Shown: piece by piece, positions 8,928 through 18,280 of the stretch
How positions within the stretch are numbered: position 1 is the stretch's first letter
Layout: every line of letters begins with the position of its first letter
The notes under the pieces: generated by a model
The model's database searches: none
The model's input: the letters and a program-made list of their open reading frames with translations, nothing else
Told to the model about the DNA's origin: nothing
Made by a program: the position numbers and the translations under genes
Assembly: GCA_903936705.1 (NCBI GenBank)
Contig: CAIZWN010000044.1
Span: forward strand, 62,001-126,000
Direction: 5' to 3'
Source: an uncultured Myxococcales bacterium
GTDB taxonomy: Bacteria > Myxococcota_A > UBA9042 > DTJE01
DNA: 64,000 nucleotides

Positions 8928-9902
8928 ATGGATAAGACCGTGAATGCCTTGCTGGACGGATCAATCGACTACGCCGGCGTTTTTCCCCCTGCTTCGTTGG
9001 AACTTTCAAGAGCCGTATCCGAATATTCCCGCTGCCGGGAGGGGGGCGACGCCTGGATGCTGGGACGCTTCGTGGTTTCATGCAGTCGCCTTCCCGAAGC
9101 AAGGACCTTGGCGCAGGACCTGCCGGCCAAGGATGGTCGGCCTTGGCGTTTTGCGGCTCTTGTGGGCGGGGGCGAGTCGGAGGGCGATGTCCTTGGGCGT
9201 TTGCACTCCGAGGGTGACATTTTGGCTGCGATACGTGGACGCGGGGGTTCGGCCCGGCCTTTCGTTGTCGAGGCCCTGGAGATGCGCGTTCCCGGCGACG
9301 TGCTGTCGTCGTGCAAGCCCGAGCGCGTTCGTTCGTTCGTGGTGCGCGCACTTGAGACGTTGGAGGACGCAGTCCCGTCCACGATCGAGATGTTCATCGA
9401 AGGTTCTACTGGTGAAAGCGAGACAGCCATGGACCGCGCGATCGTCGAAGGTCTTGCCGGAGTCGGTGGATCGGCGAAGATCGGAGTCAAGCTGCGTTGT
9501 GGCGGGCAGGACAGCACTTCATTTCCGCCGGTCATTCGCGTGGCAAACCTTCTGACGCACTGCAAGGCAATGGGAGTGCCTTTGAAACTTACTGGCGGGC
9601 TGCATTCGCCGGTTCGAGGCACCTTGGCCGATCAGACACACCATGGCTTCGTGAATATCATGGGAGCATCAGTCCTGCTGCAGGCCGGTGTGATTGATGG
9701 GGCTGATGTGGCCGCCTGCATCGGCGAAACCGAGCCTTCGGCATTCTCGTTTTCCGATGGCGTCTTCGCGTGGCGAGCCAGACGGGCGCCGCTTGCAGCC
9801 GTCTTGAAGGCCAGAAAGAGTCTGGTAGTCGGTTTCGCATCCTCGCGATTCGGCGAGCCAGCCAAGGGATTACGAGCCCTCGGGTGGCTGCCACCTGCCT
9901 GA
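8928..9902 (+). CDS. Conserved protein of unknown function
   Basis: 324 residues, no signal peptide and no membrane segment, so probably cytoplasmic. The N-terminus contains IDYAGVFPPASLELSRAV followed by a GDAWMLGRFVV segment. A later stretch reads LKLTGGLHSPVRG and then HHGFVNIMGAS. I recall the same pattern from uncharacterised conserved proteins in several phyla, but I know no assigned activity. The Gly/His-rich TGGLH segment could be a ligand-binding loop of an alpha/beta barrel; that is inference only. A GAGGGG ribosome binding site precedes the ATG. It sits between ahpC and the RND pair, followed by a hairpin. Confidence 0.75.
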   Translation: MDKTVNALLDGSIDYAGVFPPASLELSRAVSEYSRCREGGDAWMLGRFVVSCSRLPEARTLAQDLPAKDGRPWRFAALVGGGESEGDVLGRLHSEGDILAAIRGRGGSARPFVVEALEMRVPGDVLSSCKPERVRSFVVRALETLEDAVPSTIEMFIEGSTGESETAMDRAIVEGLAGVGGSAKIGVKLRCGGQDSTSFPPVIRVANLLTHCKAMGVPLKLTGGLHSPVRGTLADQTHHGFVNIMGASVLLQAGVIDGADVAACIGETEPSAFSFSDGVFAWRARRAPLAAVLKARKSLVVGFASSRFGEPAKGLRALGWLPPA

Positions 9903-9914
9903 CCGGAATACTGG

Positions 9915-9947
9915 CAAGGTGTTTTCACGCCAAAGGTGGAAACCTTG
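9915..9947 (+). terminator. Hairpin after the unknown gene, possible terminator
   Basis: CAAGGT at 9915 pairs with ACCTTG ending at 9947. The inner bases TTT/AAA and CAC/GTG also pair, with small bulges, around the loop GCCAAAG, for about 12 base pairs in all. It begins 13 bases after the stop codon at 9902. There is no following T tract, so Rho-independent function is uncertain. Confidence 0.35.
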
Positions 9948-10010
9948 TCAAACGGGCTTTCGGTCGGCTAGCAATCGTCTATGATTCGCTCGAGTGCAAG
10001 GGGGGCCGAG

Positions 10011-11126
10011 ATGCCACTAATCGGACGGACTGGCGGACTGGTCCTGGTGATGCTGTGCGCCTTTGCGTGCAAAGGGCGCCCGGAGGTCCATAAGCCTCCT
10101 CTGCCCGTAAGGATTCAGCCTGTCCAGACCGGCAGCCCCGAATTGACCCAGCGCTTCTCGGCCAACATCGAGCCTGGCATCCGGGTGGACCTTGCATGGA
10201 AGGTTGGCGGGTACATCGACGAGATCCTGGTGGTCAAGGACGACGCCGGCCGCTCGCGCCTGCTGCATGACGGCGACATGGTCCACAAGGGCCAGGTGCT
10301 GGCAAGAGTCCGGGATGCCGACTACCAGGTACGCCTGGCACAGGCCAGGGGTGGCTTGGCGCAGGCCGAGGCCGCGATGAGTGCGGCCCGTCAGGATCAT
10401 GTACGCGCCACGACATTGCGGGCCGAACAGGCAATTCCCCAGGCCATCATGGACGGAGCCAAGGCAAAGCTGGACGGCACGCAGGGCGCGGTGGATCTGG
10501 CTGCTGCGTACGTAAGGCAGGCGCAACTGGCGGTCGACGACACGGCTTTGCATGCTCCGATCAACGGGGTAGTGCTGAAGCGTCTGATCGAGGTTGGATC
10601 ACTTGTCGGGCCAGGCTCCGGCGGTTTCGTCCTGGCTGACAACGTATTCGTGAAGGCGGTGCTTGGCGTCCCGGACAGTGCCTTGTCAAGGTTCCCGATC
10701 GGCGCCAAGGTTCCAATACGTGTGGATGCCATTGACGCATCTGCCGAAGGCCTCGTGACGCGAGTCTCACCGTTTGCGGATCCACGCAGCCGGGTATTCG
10801 ACGTCGAAGTCTCGATTCCCAACCCGACCGGCGTTTTGAAGCCAGGCATGGTTGCCAGCGCTACGACCCGCAAAGCCTCGGAACAAGCGGTTATGCAGGT
10901 TCCGTTGGCCTGCGTCCGCCGCCCGCCTGGCGCTGCCGCGGGCTATGCCGTTTTCGTCGTCGATGACAGTGGCGGCACCCCCGTTGCCAGGGTGCGCCCG
11001 GTCGTGATCGGCGAGGTGCGTGGCGGCTCGATCGAGATTCTTGATGGCGTTCGCGAGGGCGAACGCGTAGTCGTGTCAGGATCCGCACTTGCCGTTGACG
11101 GCGGTGCGGTGGCAATAATCCCGTAG
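10011..11126 (+). CDS. RND efflux periplasmic adaptor (membrane fusion protein), probable lipoprotein
   Basis: 371 residues of the HlyD/AcrA-type adaptor family, bridging an RND pump to an outer-membrane channel. The N-terminal signal runs to CAFAC, a weak lipobox, suggesting anchoring to the inner membrane through Cys. A split lipoyl domain (WKVGGYIDEILV with VHKGQVLARV, and later LHAPINGVVLKRLIEVGSLV) flanks an alpha-helical hairpin rich in Ala and Gln. Beta-barrel and membrane-proximal domains follow. The ATG at 10011 has AAGGGGGG upstream and is preferred to the ATG at 9981, which lacks a good site. The permease gene follows after 15 bases. No TolC-like gene is linked. Confidence 0.92.
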   Translation: MPLIGRTGGLVLVMLCAFACKGRPEVHKPPLPVRIQPVQTGSPELTQRFSANIEPGIRVDLAWKVGGYIDEILVVKDDAGRSRLLHDGDMVHKGQVLARVRDADYQVRLAQARGGLAQAEAAMSAARQDHVRATTLRAEQAIPQAIMDGAKAKLDGTQGAVDLAAAYVRQAQLAVDDTALHAPINGVVLKRLIEVGSLVGPGSGGFVLADNVFVKAVLGVPDSALSRFPIGAKVPIRVDAIDASAEGLVTRVSPFADPRSRVFDVEVSIPNPTGVLKPGMVASATTRKASEQAVMQVPLACVRRPPGAAAGYAVFVVDDSGGTPVARVRPVVIGEVRGGSIEILDGVREGERVVVSGSALAVDGGAVAIIP

Positions 11127-11141
11127 ATCCCGGGGGCGTCG

Positions 11142-14100
11142 ATGGCGCACGAGTCCGACGAGTCCCTTATCCGGCGCACCCGGAACACAGCGCGCTTCTT
11201 CACCGAGAACCGGCACGTCGCCTGGGTTGTGCTTGTGGCAACGCTGCTGTGGGGCGTCTACGGATACATGAAGATGCCCAAGCGGAAGGACCCGGTAATC
11301 CCAATCCGGGTCGGAGCAGTCGTGTGCGCCTGGCCGGGCCGCAGCGCCACTGATATCGAGCAGTCCGTTACACGCCCGATAGAGCAGAAGATTTCCGAGA
11401 ATGGCAACGTTGAAAAGTTGTTCACAACCATTCGAAACAGTGTCAGCGTCACCCTCATCATCCTGCAGCCGTCCATTCTTGATATTGGCAAGGAACTGGA
11501 TGATATCAAAGGTAAACTAGATCAATTGCACGGTCTGCCAGAGGGCGCGGGGCCAATCCAGTTCCTGAAGGACTTTCGTGACACGTCCGCCTTGATGTTG
11601 ACTGTTGCCAGCCCGGTGGTTGACGAAGTCGAACTGTCGATCCGCACGGATGCACTGAAGACCGCCATTTCCGATCTGCGTGCAGGAACCAGCGGTCCGC
11701 GTGCGTCGCTGGTAGTTTCCTTCCCGCATGACCTGGATCCGGCGACGATGATGCGCGTGCTGCGCGGCTTTCCGGATTTCCTGGCTTCGGATCCGCGTGG
11801 GATCTTGTCCCGCATGGCCGAGCGACCAGGCTTCGTAGTGATCGACGCTGGCTTTTCGGGTACGGATGGCGAGTTCCTTGATCTTTACGAACGGTACGTC
11901 CGGGAGCATCTTGACCCGTCTGACATCCACCCTGACTTGTGGCAGCCGGCAGTGGTTGTGAATCCGGCCGATGCCGGCGCCAGGTTGATGAAGGTTGCAG
12001 GGGCCAAGTACACCTACCGTCAACTGGACGACTGGACCGACCTGATTGCGCGCACTTTGCAAACGGTTCCGACGGTGTCCAAGGCCACGCGCCTGGGCGT
12101 CCTGCCGGAGGCCGTATTCCTGACCTATTCGCAAGACCGCCTGGCTGCCTACGGGCTGCAGCCAGCCATGCTGCAGGAGGTCTTCAAGGCCCGCAACCTT
12201 GCGGTGCCAGGCGGATTGCGCGAGGCGGGGGGGCGCACGATAGCGCTTGAACCATCCGGTGAATTCAAGGACGAAGGCGACCTGCGCGACGTGATTATCG
12301 GGGCGTCGGATCGTGGCCTTCCAGTCCAGGTGCGTGACGTATTCGAGGTGAGTCGCGAATATCAGACTCCACCTCGCTATTTGAACTTCTTCTCGTTTCG
12401 CGACTCCGAAGACAACTGGCAGCGCACTCGCGCAGTTACCCTGTCGGTTTTGATGCATCCCGGTCGACAGATCGGCGATTTCGGCACCGAGGTTGATCAG
12501 GCGCTTGTAGAGTTGCGACCGCAGTTACCCGACGATCTGGTGATGTCTCGAACGTCGGACCAGCCGCTGCAGGTGCGCGAGATTGTCGCGCTGTTCATGC
12601 GCAGCCTTCTTGAGGCCGTGCTGTTGATTGTGGCCGTCGCCTTCCTCGGCTTCCGCGAGTGGCGCTCGGCCGTACTGATGGCCCTTTCGATCCCGCTGAC
12701 GTTGGCGATGACGTTCGGGATGATGCTGCTGCTGGGACTGGACTTGCAGCAGGTATCGATAGCATCCCTGATAATCGCGCTGGGACTGCTGGTCGACGAC
12801 CCGGTGGTGGCAGGAGATGCCATCAAGCGAGCCCTCGCGGCCGGCCACAAGCCGGTTATTGCGGCATGGCTGGGGCCGACACGCCTGGCGAACGCGATTC
12901 TGTTCGCCACCGCGACGAACATTGCTGCATACCTTCCGTTGCTGCTGATGGGGGACGACACCGGGCGGTTCATCTACAGCCTGCCAGTCGTCATGACGTG
13001 CTCGCTGGTGGCGTCGCGAATCGTGTCCATGACCTTCGTGCCACTGCTGGGTTACCACCTCCTGCGGGGCAATCCCGACGAGCGGGATGTTCGCAAGACG
13101 CGTTTTGCCGGAGCCTACTATCGCCTGGTCGGCTGGGCCATCGACCACCGCTGGCGAGTGCTTGCCGTGTCGATAGTTGCGCTGATCGGCACCGGGCTGG
13201 TGGCGGGTCGGTTGAAGTCCTCGTTCTTCCCGAAGGACCTTCAGTACATGTTCTACGTGGACGTCTGGCTGCCGGAGGATGCACCATTGTCGGCCACCCG
13301 CGAGGCTGCCGCCGCGGTTGATTCAGTGGTCCGGGAAGTTGCCGACGAGTACGGTCGTTCACATCCGGGGCCGGATGGGAAACCGCGCGAGGTCCTTGAA
13401 TCAAGCGTCAGTTTTGTTGGCGGAGGAGGCCCCAGGTTCTGGGTCACTCTGGTTCCCGAACAACAGCAGGTCAACTACGCCCAGGTGGTTGTCCAGGTGA
13501 AGGACAAGCACGACACGGCGGCACTTGTGAATCCGATTCAGAAGGCGCTGTCATCGCGTCTGCCTGGCGTGATGTCCGATGTCCGGGAACTGGAGACTGC
13601 ATTTCCGGTTGGCGTGCCTGTTGCTTTTCGCTTCCAGGGCGAGGACATCGCTACGCTGCGCCGCGTGGCCGAGAAGGCGAAGGCCATTCTGCGGTCTGCT
13701 CCTGACTCGGACCGCGTGCGTGACGACTGGGGCGCCGAGATGCTGGCCATCAAGATGCAGATTGACCCGGCGCGCGCGAATCTGGCCGGCCTTACGAATC
13801 TGGACGTGGCATTGTCGTCCATCGCGGGTTCCAGCGGGCTGCCATTGACCAGCCTGCGCGACGGTGACCGCCAGGTTCCCGTGTACGCCAGGCTTCGTGC
13901 CGAGGAGCGCGTTGGCGTGGAGGACCTTCAGAATCTGTACGTCACCGGGTTGCGCACAACCCAGAAGGTTCCCCTGACACAGGTAGCTTCGATGACCACG
14001 GTCATGGAACCCGAGAAGCTGAGGCGGCGGAATCACTTCCGCACAATCACGGTAGCTGCGTACCCGGTGGCCGGGGTCCTGCCGTCACAGCTACTGAACG

Positions 14101-14723
14101 AGGTTCGCGCCGAAGTACTGGCCCTGAGGCAGGAACTTCCGCCCGGCTATACGCTGGAAATTGGTGGCGAGGAGGAAGAACAGGTCAAATCGTTCAAGCG
14201 AATTGCAGTAGTCATGCTGGTTTCGATCGTGCTGATCTATTTGATGCTGGCGATCGAGTTCCGGCATGTGGTCAAGCCCCTGGTCGTTTTTGCAGCTATA
14301 CCCTTCGGGTTGGTTGGAGCACTGGCTTCGCTGGCAATTGCCGGCGCCCCGTTCGGATTCATGGCGTTCCTTGGGTGCGCCAGTCTGGTTGGCGTCATCG
14401 TCAGCCATGTCATCGTGCTGTTCGATTTCATCGAGGTCAGCCACGAGCAAGGACGGCCCCTGCGCCTGTCCCTGATGGAAGCAGGGGTCGTTCGGATGCG
14501 CCCGGTCATGATTACCGTCGCCGCCACTGTGCTGGGCCTGGTGCCACTGGTCCTGCACGGCGGGCCGTTGTGGGAGCCCTTGTGCTACGCCCAGATCGGC
14601 GGCCTGACGATTGCCACGGCGATCACGCTGTTGCTGGTACCAGTTTTGTACGCCATCTTCGTTCTGGATCTGCGGATCATCCGCTGGAACGAGGTCAAGG
14701 GCGCTGATTCGATCGGCAATTGA
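11142..14723 (+). CDS. RND-family efflux permease (AcrB/HAE1-like) with enlarged N-terminal porter region
   Basis: A proton-driven inner-membrane exporter of 1193 residues with the RND layout of twelve membrane helices and two large periplasmic loops. The paired aspartates of helix 4 are present at D552-D553 in GLLVDDPVV. In AcrB these are D407-D408, so the N-terminal half is about 145 residues longer while the C-terminal half is normal. The extra sequence is around residues 190-340. In the helix-10 region the sequence is GVIVSHVIVLFDF, where AcrB-like pumps usually have a Lys-Asn pair in the position of Ser-His, so the proton relay must differ. It pairs with the adaptor just upstream. The substrate is unknown. 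Confidence 0.93.
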   Translation: MAHESDESLIRRTRNTARFFTENRHVAWVVLVATLLWGVYGYMKMPKRKDPVIPIRVGAVVCAWPGRSATDIEQSVTRPIEQKISENGNVEKLFTTIRNSVSVTLIILQPSILDIGKELDDIKGKLDQLHGLPEGAGPIQFLKDFRDTSALMLTVASPVVDEVELSIRTDALKTAISDLRAGTSGPRASLVVSFPHDLDPATMMRVLRGFPDFLASDPRGILSRMAERPGFVVIDAGFSGTDGEFLDLYERYVREHLDPSDIHPDLWQPAVVVNPADAGARLMKVAGAKYTYRQLDDWTDLIARTLQTVPTVSKATRLGVLPEAVFLTYSQDRLAAYGLQPAMLQEVFKARNLAVPGGLREAGGRTIALEPSGEFKDEGDLRDVIIGASDRGLPVQVRDVFEVSREYQTPPRYLNFFSFRDSEDNWQRTRAVTLSVLMHPGRQIGDFGTEVDQALVELRPQLPDDLVMSRTSDQPLQVREIVALFMRSLLEAVLLIVAVAFLGFREWRSAVLMALSIPLTLAMTFGMMLLLGLDLQQVSIASLIIALGLLVDDPVVAGDAIKRALAAGHKPVIAAWLGPTRLANAILFATATNIAAYLPLLLMGDDTGRFIYSLPVVMTCSLVASRIVSMTFVPLLGYHLLRGNPDERDVRKTRFAGAYYRLVGWAIDHRWRVLAVSIVALIGTGLVAGRLKSSFFPKDLQYMFYVDVWLPEDAPLSATREAAAAVDSVVREVADEYGRSHPGPDGKPREVLESSVSFVGGGGPRFWVTLVPEQQQVNYAQVVVQVKDKHDTAALVNPIQKALSSRLPGVMSDVRELETAFPVGVPVAFRFQGEDIATLRRVAEKAKAILRSAPDSDRVRDDWGAEMLAIKMQIDPARANLAGLTNLDVALSSIAGSSGLPLTSLRDGDRQVPVYARLRAEERVGVEDLQNLYVTGLRTTQKVPLTQVASMTTVMEPEKLRRRNHFRTITVAAYPVAGVLPSQLLNEVRAEVLALRQELPPGYTLEIGGEEEEQVKSFKRIAVVMLVSIVLIYLMLAIEFRHVVKPLVVFAAIPFGLVGALASLAIAGAPFGFMAFLGCASLVGVIVSHVIVLFDFIEVSHEQGRPLRLSLMEAGVVRMRPVMITVAATVLGLVPLVLHGGPLWEPLCYAQIGGLTIATAITLLLVPVLYAIFVLDLRIIRWNEVKGADSIGN

Positions 14724-14753
14724 ATTCCGGCGGCTGATTTCAAGAGGAAGATC

Positions 14754-15899
14754 ATGGCCCCCATGAATGGGACGACTTGCAGACTGTGCGGCGCGCTCCT
14801 ACTCGACCCTCCGGCCTTGACGCTTGAACGCGTTCCAGTTGGTGCACAGGCTTTTCTGGACAGCCCAGGCGACTTGAATCAGCATGCAACCGTTGATCTG
14901 ATTCTGGCCGAATGCGCGGGATGTGGGTTGCTTCAGCTGCGAAACCAGCCGGTCGCCTACTATCGAGAGGTGATCACGGCTTCGTCGGTTTCCGCCACAG
15001 TGCTGTCGGCACGTCGCCAGCAGTTTTGCGCGTTCATCGACGAGTTCGGCCTGCAAGGCAAGAAGGTCATCGAGGTCGGGTGCGGCAAGGGTCACCTGCT
15101 GGACACGCTGGAGGAACTTGGTGTCCAGGCGTGGGGGCTGGAATCCGGGAGCGCCTCGGTCGCAGCCGGTCGCGCACACGGGCGCCGGATCCTGGAAGGA
15201 TACCCGGGTGAGACCACGGCATCGGACCCGATATTTGATGCGTTCTTCTGCTTCAACTTTCTGGAACATTCGCCGCACCCAGGCGAGTTCCTGAAGGGCG
15301 TGCGTGGTCTACTGAAGGATGGCGCGGTCGGAATAGTCGAGGTGCCCAACTTCGACAACGACATTTCGATCCAGCGGCACTATGACCTCGTCATCGACCA
15401 TCTCCTGAATTTCACATCGCAAACGTTGGGGCTGACGCTGGCCTTCAGCGGATTTGATGTACTCTCGGTGGGGACGTGCTGGGACGGAGACAGCATCCGG
15501 ATGGTCGTTCGCAAGCGCGCTCCAAGCAACTACCAAAACTGGAAGACGAACAACCCCGTTCTTGGGAAGATGAACGATATTCTGGCGGACCCCGAGTCCG
15601 GGCGCGTAGCAGTCTGGGGCGCAAGCCACGAGGGGCTGACTCTGGTGTCGATGGTGAACCATCTCCCGGTTTGCATCCTGGATTCCGCCCAGTTCAAGCA
15701 GGGCAAGTACGAACCCAGCCGTGGAATCCCGATCGTGGCACCTGGGGAACTGGAGTCCCGAAAGATCGACACGGTCATCGTGCTGGCGGCAATATATTCC
15801 GAGGAAGTCGTCCAGACGCTGGTACACCGAATGGGCTTTTGTGGGAACATTTTCCGGGTCGAGAAGGGATTGCTGGTGCAGGTCCAGGGGAGGCATTGA
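14754..15899 (+). CDS. SAM-dependent C-methyltransferase of sugar/polyketide type with zinc-finger N-terminus
   Basis: 381 residues in the three-part layout of the TylC3/NovU-like nucleotide-sugar C-methyltransferases. The N-terminal zinc site has CRLCG and, near residue 53, CAGCGLLQL. The central Rossmann methyltransferase has VIEVGCGKGHLLDTL for SAM binding. A C-terminal domain contains VAVWGASHEG, as in the methyltransferase C-terminal domain family. It would transfer a methyl group to a deoxy-keto sugar. It is followed after one base by an SDR sugar enzyme and then by an RfbH dehydrase on the same strand. This supports a branched or deoxy sugar pathway for surface glycan, although no NDP-sugar synthase is present here. 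Confidence 0.85.
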   Translation: MAPMNGTTCRLCGALLLDPPALTLERVPVGAQAFLDSPGDLNQHATVDLILAECAGCGLLQLRNQPVAYYREVITASSVSATVLSARRQQFCAFIDEFGLQGKKVIEVGCGKGHLLDTLEELGVQAWGLESGSASVAAGRAHGRRILEGYPGETTASDPIFDAFFCFNFLEHSPHPGEFLKGVRGLLKDGAVGIVEVPNFDNDISIQRHYDLVIDHLLNFTSQTLGLTLAFSGFDVLSVGTCWDGDSIRMVVRKRAPSNYQNWKTNNPVLGKMNDILADPESGRVAVWGASHEGLTLVSMVNHLPVCILDSAQFKQGKYEPSRGIPIVAPGELESRKIDTVIVLAAIYSEEVVQTLVHRMGFCGNIFRVEKGLLVQVQGRH

Positions 15900-15900
15900 T

Positions 15901-16956
15901 ATGGCGCATCCGCTGTCTGGCGACCTGGACCACGTTCTCGAATGCACCCGACCCATGTGGGAGGAACTGCGAGGCAGGCGCATCTTCGTCACCGGCGGGA
16001 CGGGCTTTTACGGTTGCTGGCTGCTGGAGACCTTTCTTTGGGCGAACCACCGGCTGGGCCTGGACGCCTCGGCGGTCGTTTTGACGCGAAACCCTGATGC
16101 CTTTGCCAGAAGGGTGCCCCATTTGGCCATCGACCCGGCCCTGCGATTCGTGGCGGGTGACGTCCGAGACTTCGATTTCCCGGAAGGGGAGTTCAGCCAT
16201 GTTGTGCACGCCGCCACAGATGCCAGTTCCTACGTGGCCGCCAGTCAGTTGGCATACCTGGACGTGATTGCAAAAGGAACGCAACGGACGCTTGAATTCG
16301 CAAGGCAATCTGGCGCAAGGAAATTCCTGTTCGCGAGTTCGGGTGGGGTTTACGGCCGCCAGCCTCCCGAACTGGAGCGGATCGACGAGGACTACCTGGG
16401 CGCGCCTGATGTGACTGGACCTGGTGCGTGCTATCCGGAAGGAAAAAGATTCGCCGAACTGTTGTGCGTGCTGTACGCCAGGGAACATGGCATCGAACCA
16501 AAACTGGCCCGGGGCTTTTCGTTTCTTGGCCCGTACATGCCACTGGGGGGTCGATCGGCGATAACCGGTTTCATGCGGGATGCATTGAATGGCACTACCA
16601 TAAAGGTCAACAGCGACGGGACAACCTACCGAACCTATCTTTACGGCGCCGACCTGGCGATCTGGCTGTGGACGATTCTCTTCAAGGGAGTTTCGTGCAG
16701 GCCGTACAATGTCGGATCGGGGGCCGCCGTGTCCATCGCAGATACGGCGAGGGCTGTGGCCAAGGCATTCGATCGACAAGTTCACGTCGACATTGCGGGG
16801 ACGCCCGACCCGACAAAGCTTCCCGAGCGGTACGTCCCTTCGCTGGCCCGCGCCGAGAGTGAACTTGGCCTGTACCAGACAATCGGATTCGACGAGGCTA
16901 TAGCACGTTCGGTCGCGTGGTATTCCCGGCGGCCCCCGGCGATGGTCAACGAGTGA
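15901..16956 (+). CDS. NAD(P)-dependent nucleotide-sugar epimerase/dehydratase (extended SDR)
   Basis: 351 residues. The N-terminal Rossmann motif is TGGTGFYG, and the catalytic YxxxK is present as [14 protein letters not shown] supplies the catalytic Ser region, and [12 protein letters not shown] plus RPYNVGSG are typical of NDP-sugar SDRs in O-antigen clusters. Many relatives are labelled dTDP-glucose 4,6-dehydratase-like, but the substrate is not settled. Next to RfbH, it could instead act as a 4-keto reductase such as the CDP-abequose/paratose synthases. The ATG at 15901 starts one base after the methyltransferase stop, so the two are coupled. It is followed 16 bases later by the RfbH gene. 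Confidence 0.85.
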   Translation: MAHPLSGDLDHVLECTRPMWEELRGRRIFVTGGTGFYGCWLLETFLWANHRLGLDASAVVLTRNPDAFARRVPHLAIDPALRFVAGDVRDFDFPEGEFSHVVHAATDASSYVAASQLAYLDVIAKGTQRTLEFARQSGARKFLFASSGGVYGRQPPELERIDEDYLGAPDVTGPGACYPEGKRFAELLCVLYAREHGIEPKLARGFSFLGPYMPLGGRSAITGFMRDALNGTTIKVNSDGTTYRTYLYGADLAIWLWTILFKGVSCRPYNVGSGAAVSIADTARAVAKAFDRQVHVDIAGTPDPTKLPERYVPSLARAESELGLYQTIGFDEAIARSVAWYSRRPPAMVNE

Positions 16957-16972
16957 TTGCGGAGGATTCCTT

Positions 16973-18280
16973 ATGAATGCCGACGAACTGAGGACGAAGA
17001 TCCTCGAGTTGGTCACCGACTACACGCGGGAGCGCTGGCCAACCCTGCCGTTCAGGCCAGGAAAGGATCTGATACCGACCTCAGGCAAGGTGTTTGACGA
17101 GGATGAAGTATCGAACCTTGTCGATTCCAGCCTGGACTTCTGGCTGACTACCGGGCGGTTCGCCGAGGAGTTTGAAACCTCGTTTGCCAGGACGATGGGC
17201 GTCCAGTCGGCGATGCTTACCAACTCGGGATCCAGTGCGAACCTGCTGGCCGTGTCTGCGCTGACGTCGCATCTTCTGGGAGATCGTCGTCTGGTTCCGG
17301 GTGACGAAGTATTAACGGTCGCCGCAGCCTTTGCCACAACGGTAAACCCTATCCTTCAGAACGGTCTGGTTCCGGTATTCGTGGATATCGTGCTGCCTAC
17401 CTACAACGTTGATGTGTCGCGGCTGGAGGCGGCAATCTCGCCTCGAACCAAGGCTATCATTCTTGCTCACATGCTGGGCAACCCGTTCGACCTGGACGCC
17501 GTAATGGACATCGCGCGAAGGCATCGCCTATGGGTGATCGAGGACGTGTGCGACGGTGTGGGCGGGGGGTACAAGGGGCGGCGGCTTGGATCTTTCGGGG
17601 ACATGGGTACGGCCTCGTTCTATCCGGCGCACCAGATCACGATGGGGGAGGGCGGGGCGGTAGTGTGCGACGACCCGATCCTGAAGCGAGCGATTCAGTC
17701 CTTTCGCGACTGGGGACGGGACTGCTGGTGCCAGCCGGGTCACGACAACACCTGCGGCCGACGGTTCGGTTGGAAGCTGGGTGAACTGCCGGAGGGTTAC
17801 GACCACAAGTACACTTTCGGGCATATCGGATACAACCTCAAAGTCACCGATATGCAGGCGGCGATTGGCGTCGCCCAGTTGAAGAAGCTGGGTCGATTCG
17901 TGACGGCACGTGCCAGGAATTTCCGGGCTCTTCATGAAGGGTTGCTGGACCTTTCCGACGTGCTGATCCTGCCCGAGGCGACGCTTGGTTCGCAGCCGTC
18001 CTGGTTCGGATTCCCGATTGCCGTACGCGAGGACGCCCCAATCACCCGCGACCAACTGGTCCAGCGGCTTGAGGACGCGCGCATCGCCACCCGGCAACTA
18101 TTCTGCGGGAACCTGCTGCGCCAACCTGCGTATAAGAACATCGAACATCGTGTGTCCGGCAACCTTGCGAACACCGACTTCGCCATGCGCAATGTCTTCT
18201 GGATCGGCGTCTACCCAGGGATCGACGAGGCGAGAACGGACTACATGATCAAGACGATCAAGCAGATTTTCCACCCGTAG
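16973..18280 (+). CDS. rfbH: RfbH/E1-type CDP-4-keto-6-deoxyglucose-3-dehydrase (PMP and 2Fe-2S)
   Basis: 435 residues of the DegT/StrS aminotransferase fold. The usual PLP-binding lysine is replaced by histidine in [12 protein letters not shown], the hallmark of the E1 dehydrase. The cysteines fit C-X57-C-X-C-X7-C exactly (EDVC, then CWC and NTC), the known 2Fe-2S ligand pattern of Yersinia E1. The enzyme removes the C3 hydroxyl of CDP-4-keto-6-deoxyglucose on the way to 3,6-dideoxyhexoses or branched sugars. Its partner reductase E3 and the CDP-glucose genes are not in this window. The 3' end overlaps the convergent GtrB-like gene by 23 bases. Confidence 0.94.
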   Translation: MNADELRTKILELVTDYTRERWPTLPFRPGKDLIPTSGKVFDEDEVSNLVDSSLDFWLTTGRFAEEFETSFARTMGVQSAMLTNSGSSANLLAVSALTSHLLGDRRLVPGDEVLTVAAAFATTVNPILQNGLVPVFVDIVLPTYNVDVSRLEAAISPRTKAIILAHMLGNPFDLDAVMDIARRHRLWVIEDVCDGVGGGYKGRRLGSFGDMGTASFYPAHQITMGEGGAVVCDDPILKRAIQSFRDWGRDCWCQPGHDNTCGRRFGWKLGELPEGYDHKYTFGHIGYNLKVTDMQAAIGVAQLKKLGRFVTARARNFRALHEGLLDLSDVLILPEATLGSQPSWFGFPIAVREDAPITRDQLVQRLEDARIATRQLFCGNLLRQPAYKNIEHRVSGNLANTDFAMRNVFWIGVYPGIDEARTDYMIKTIKQIFHP

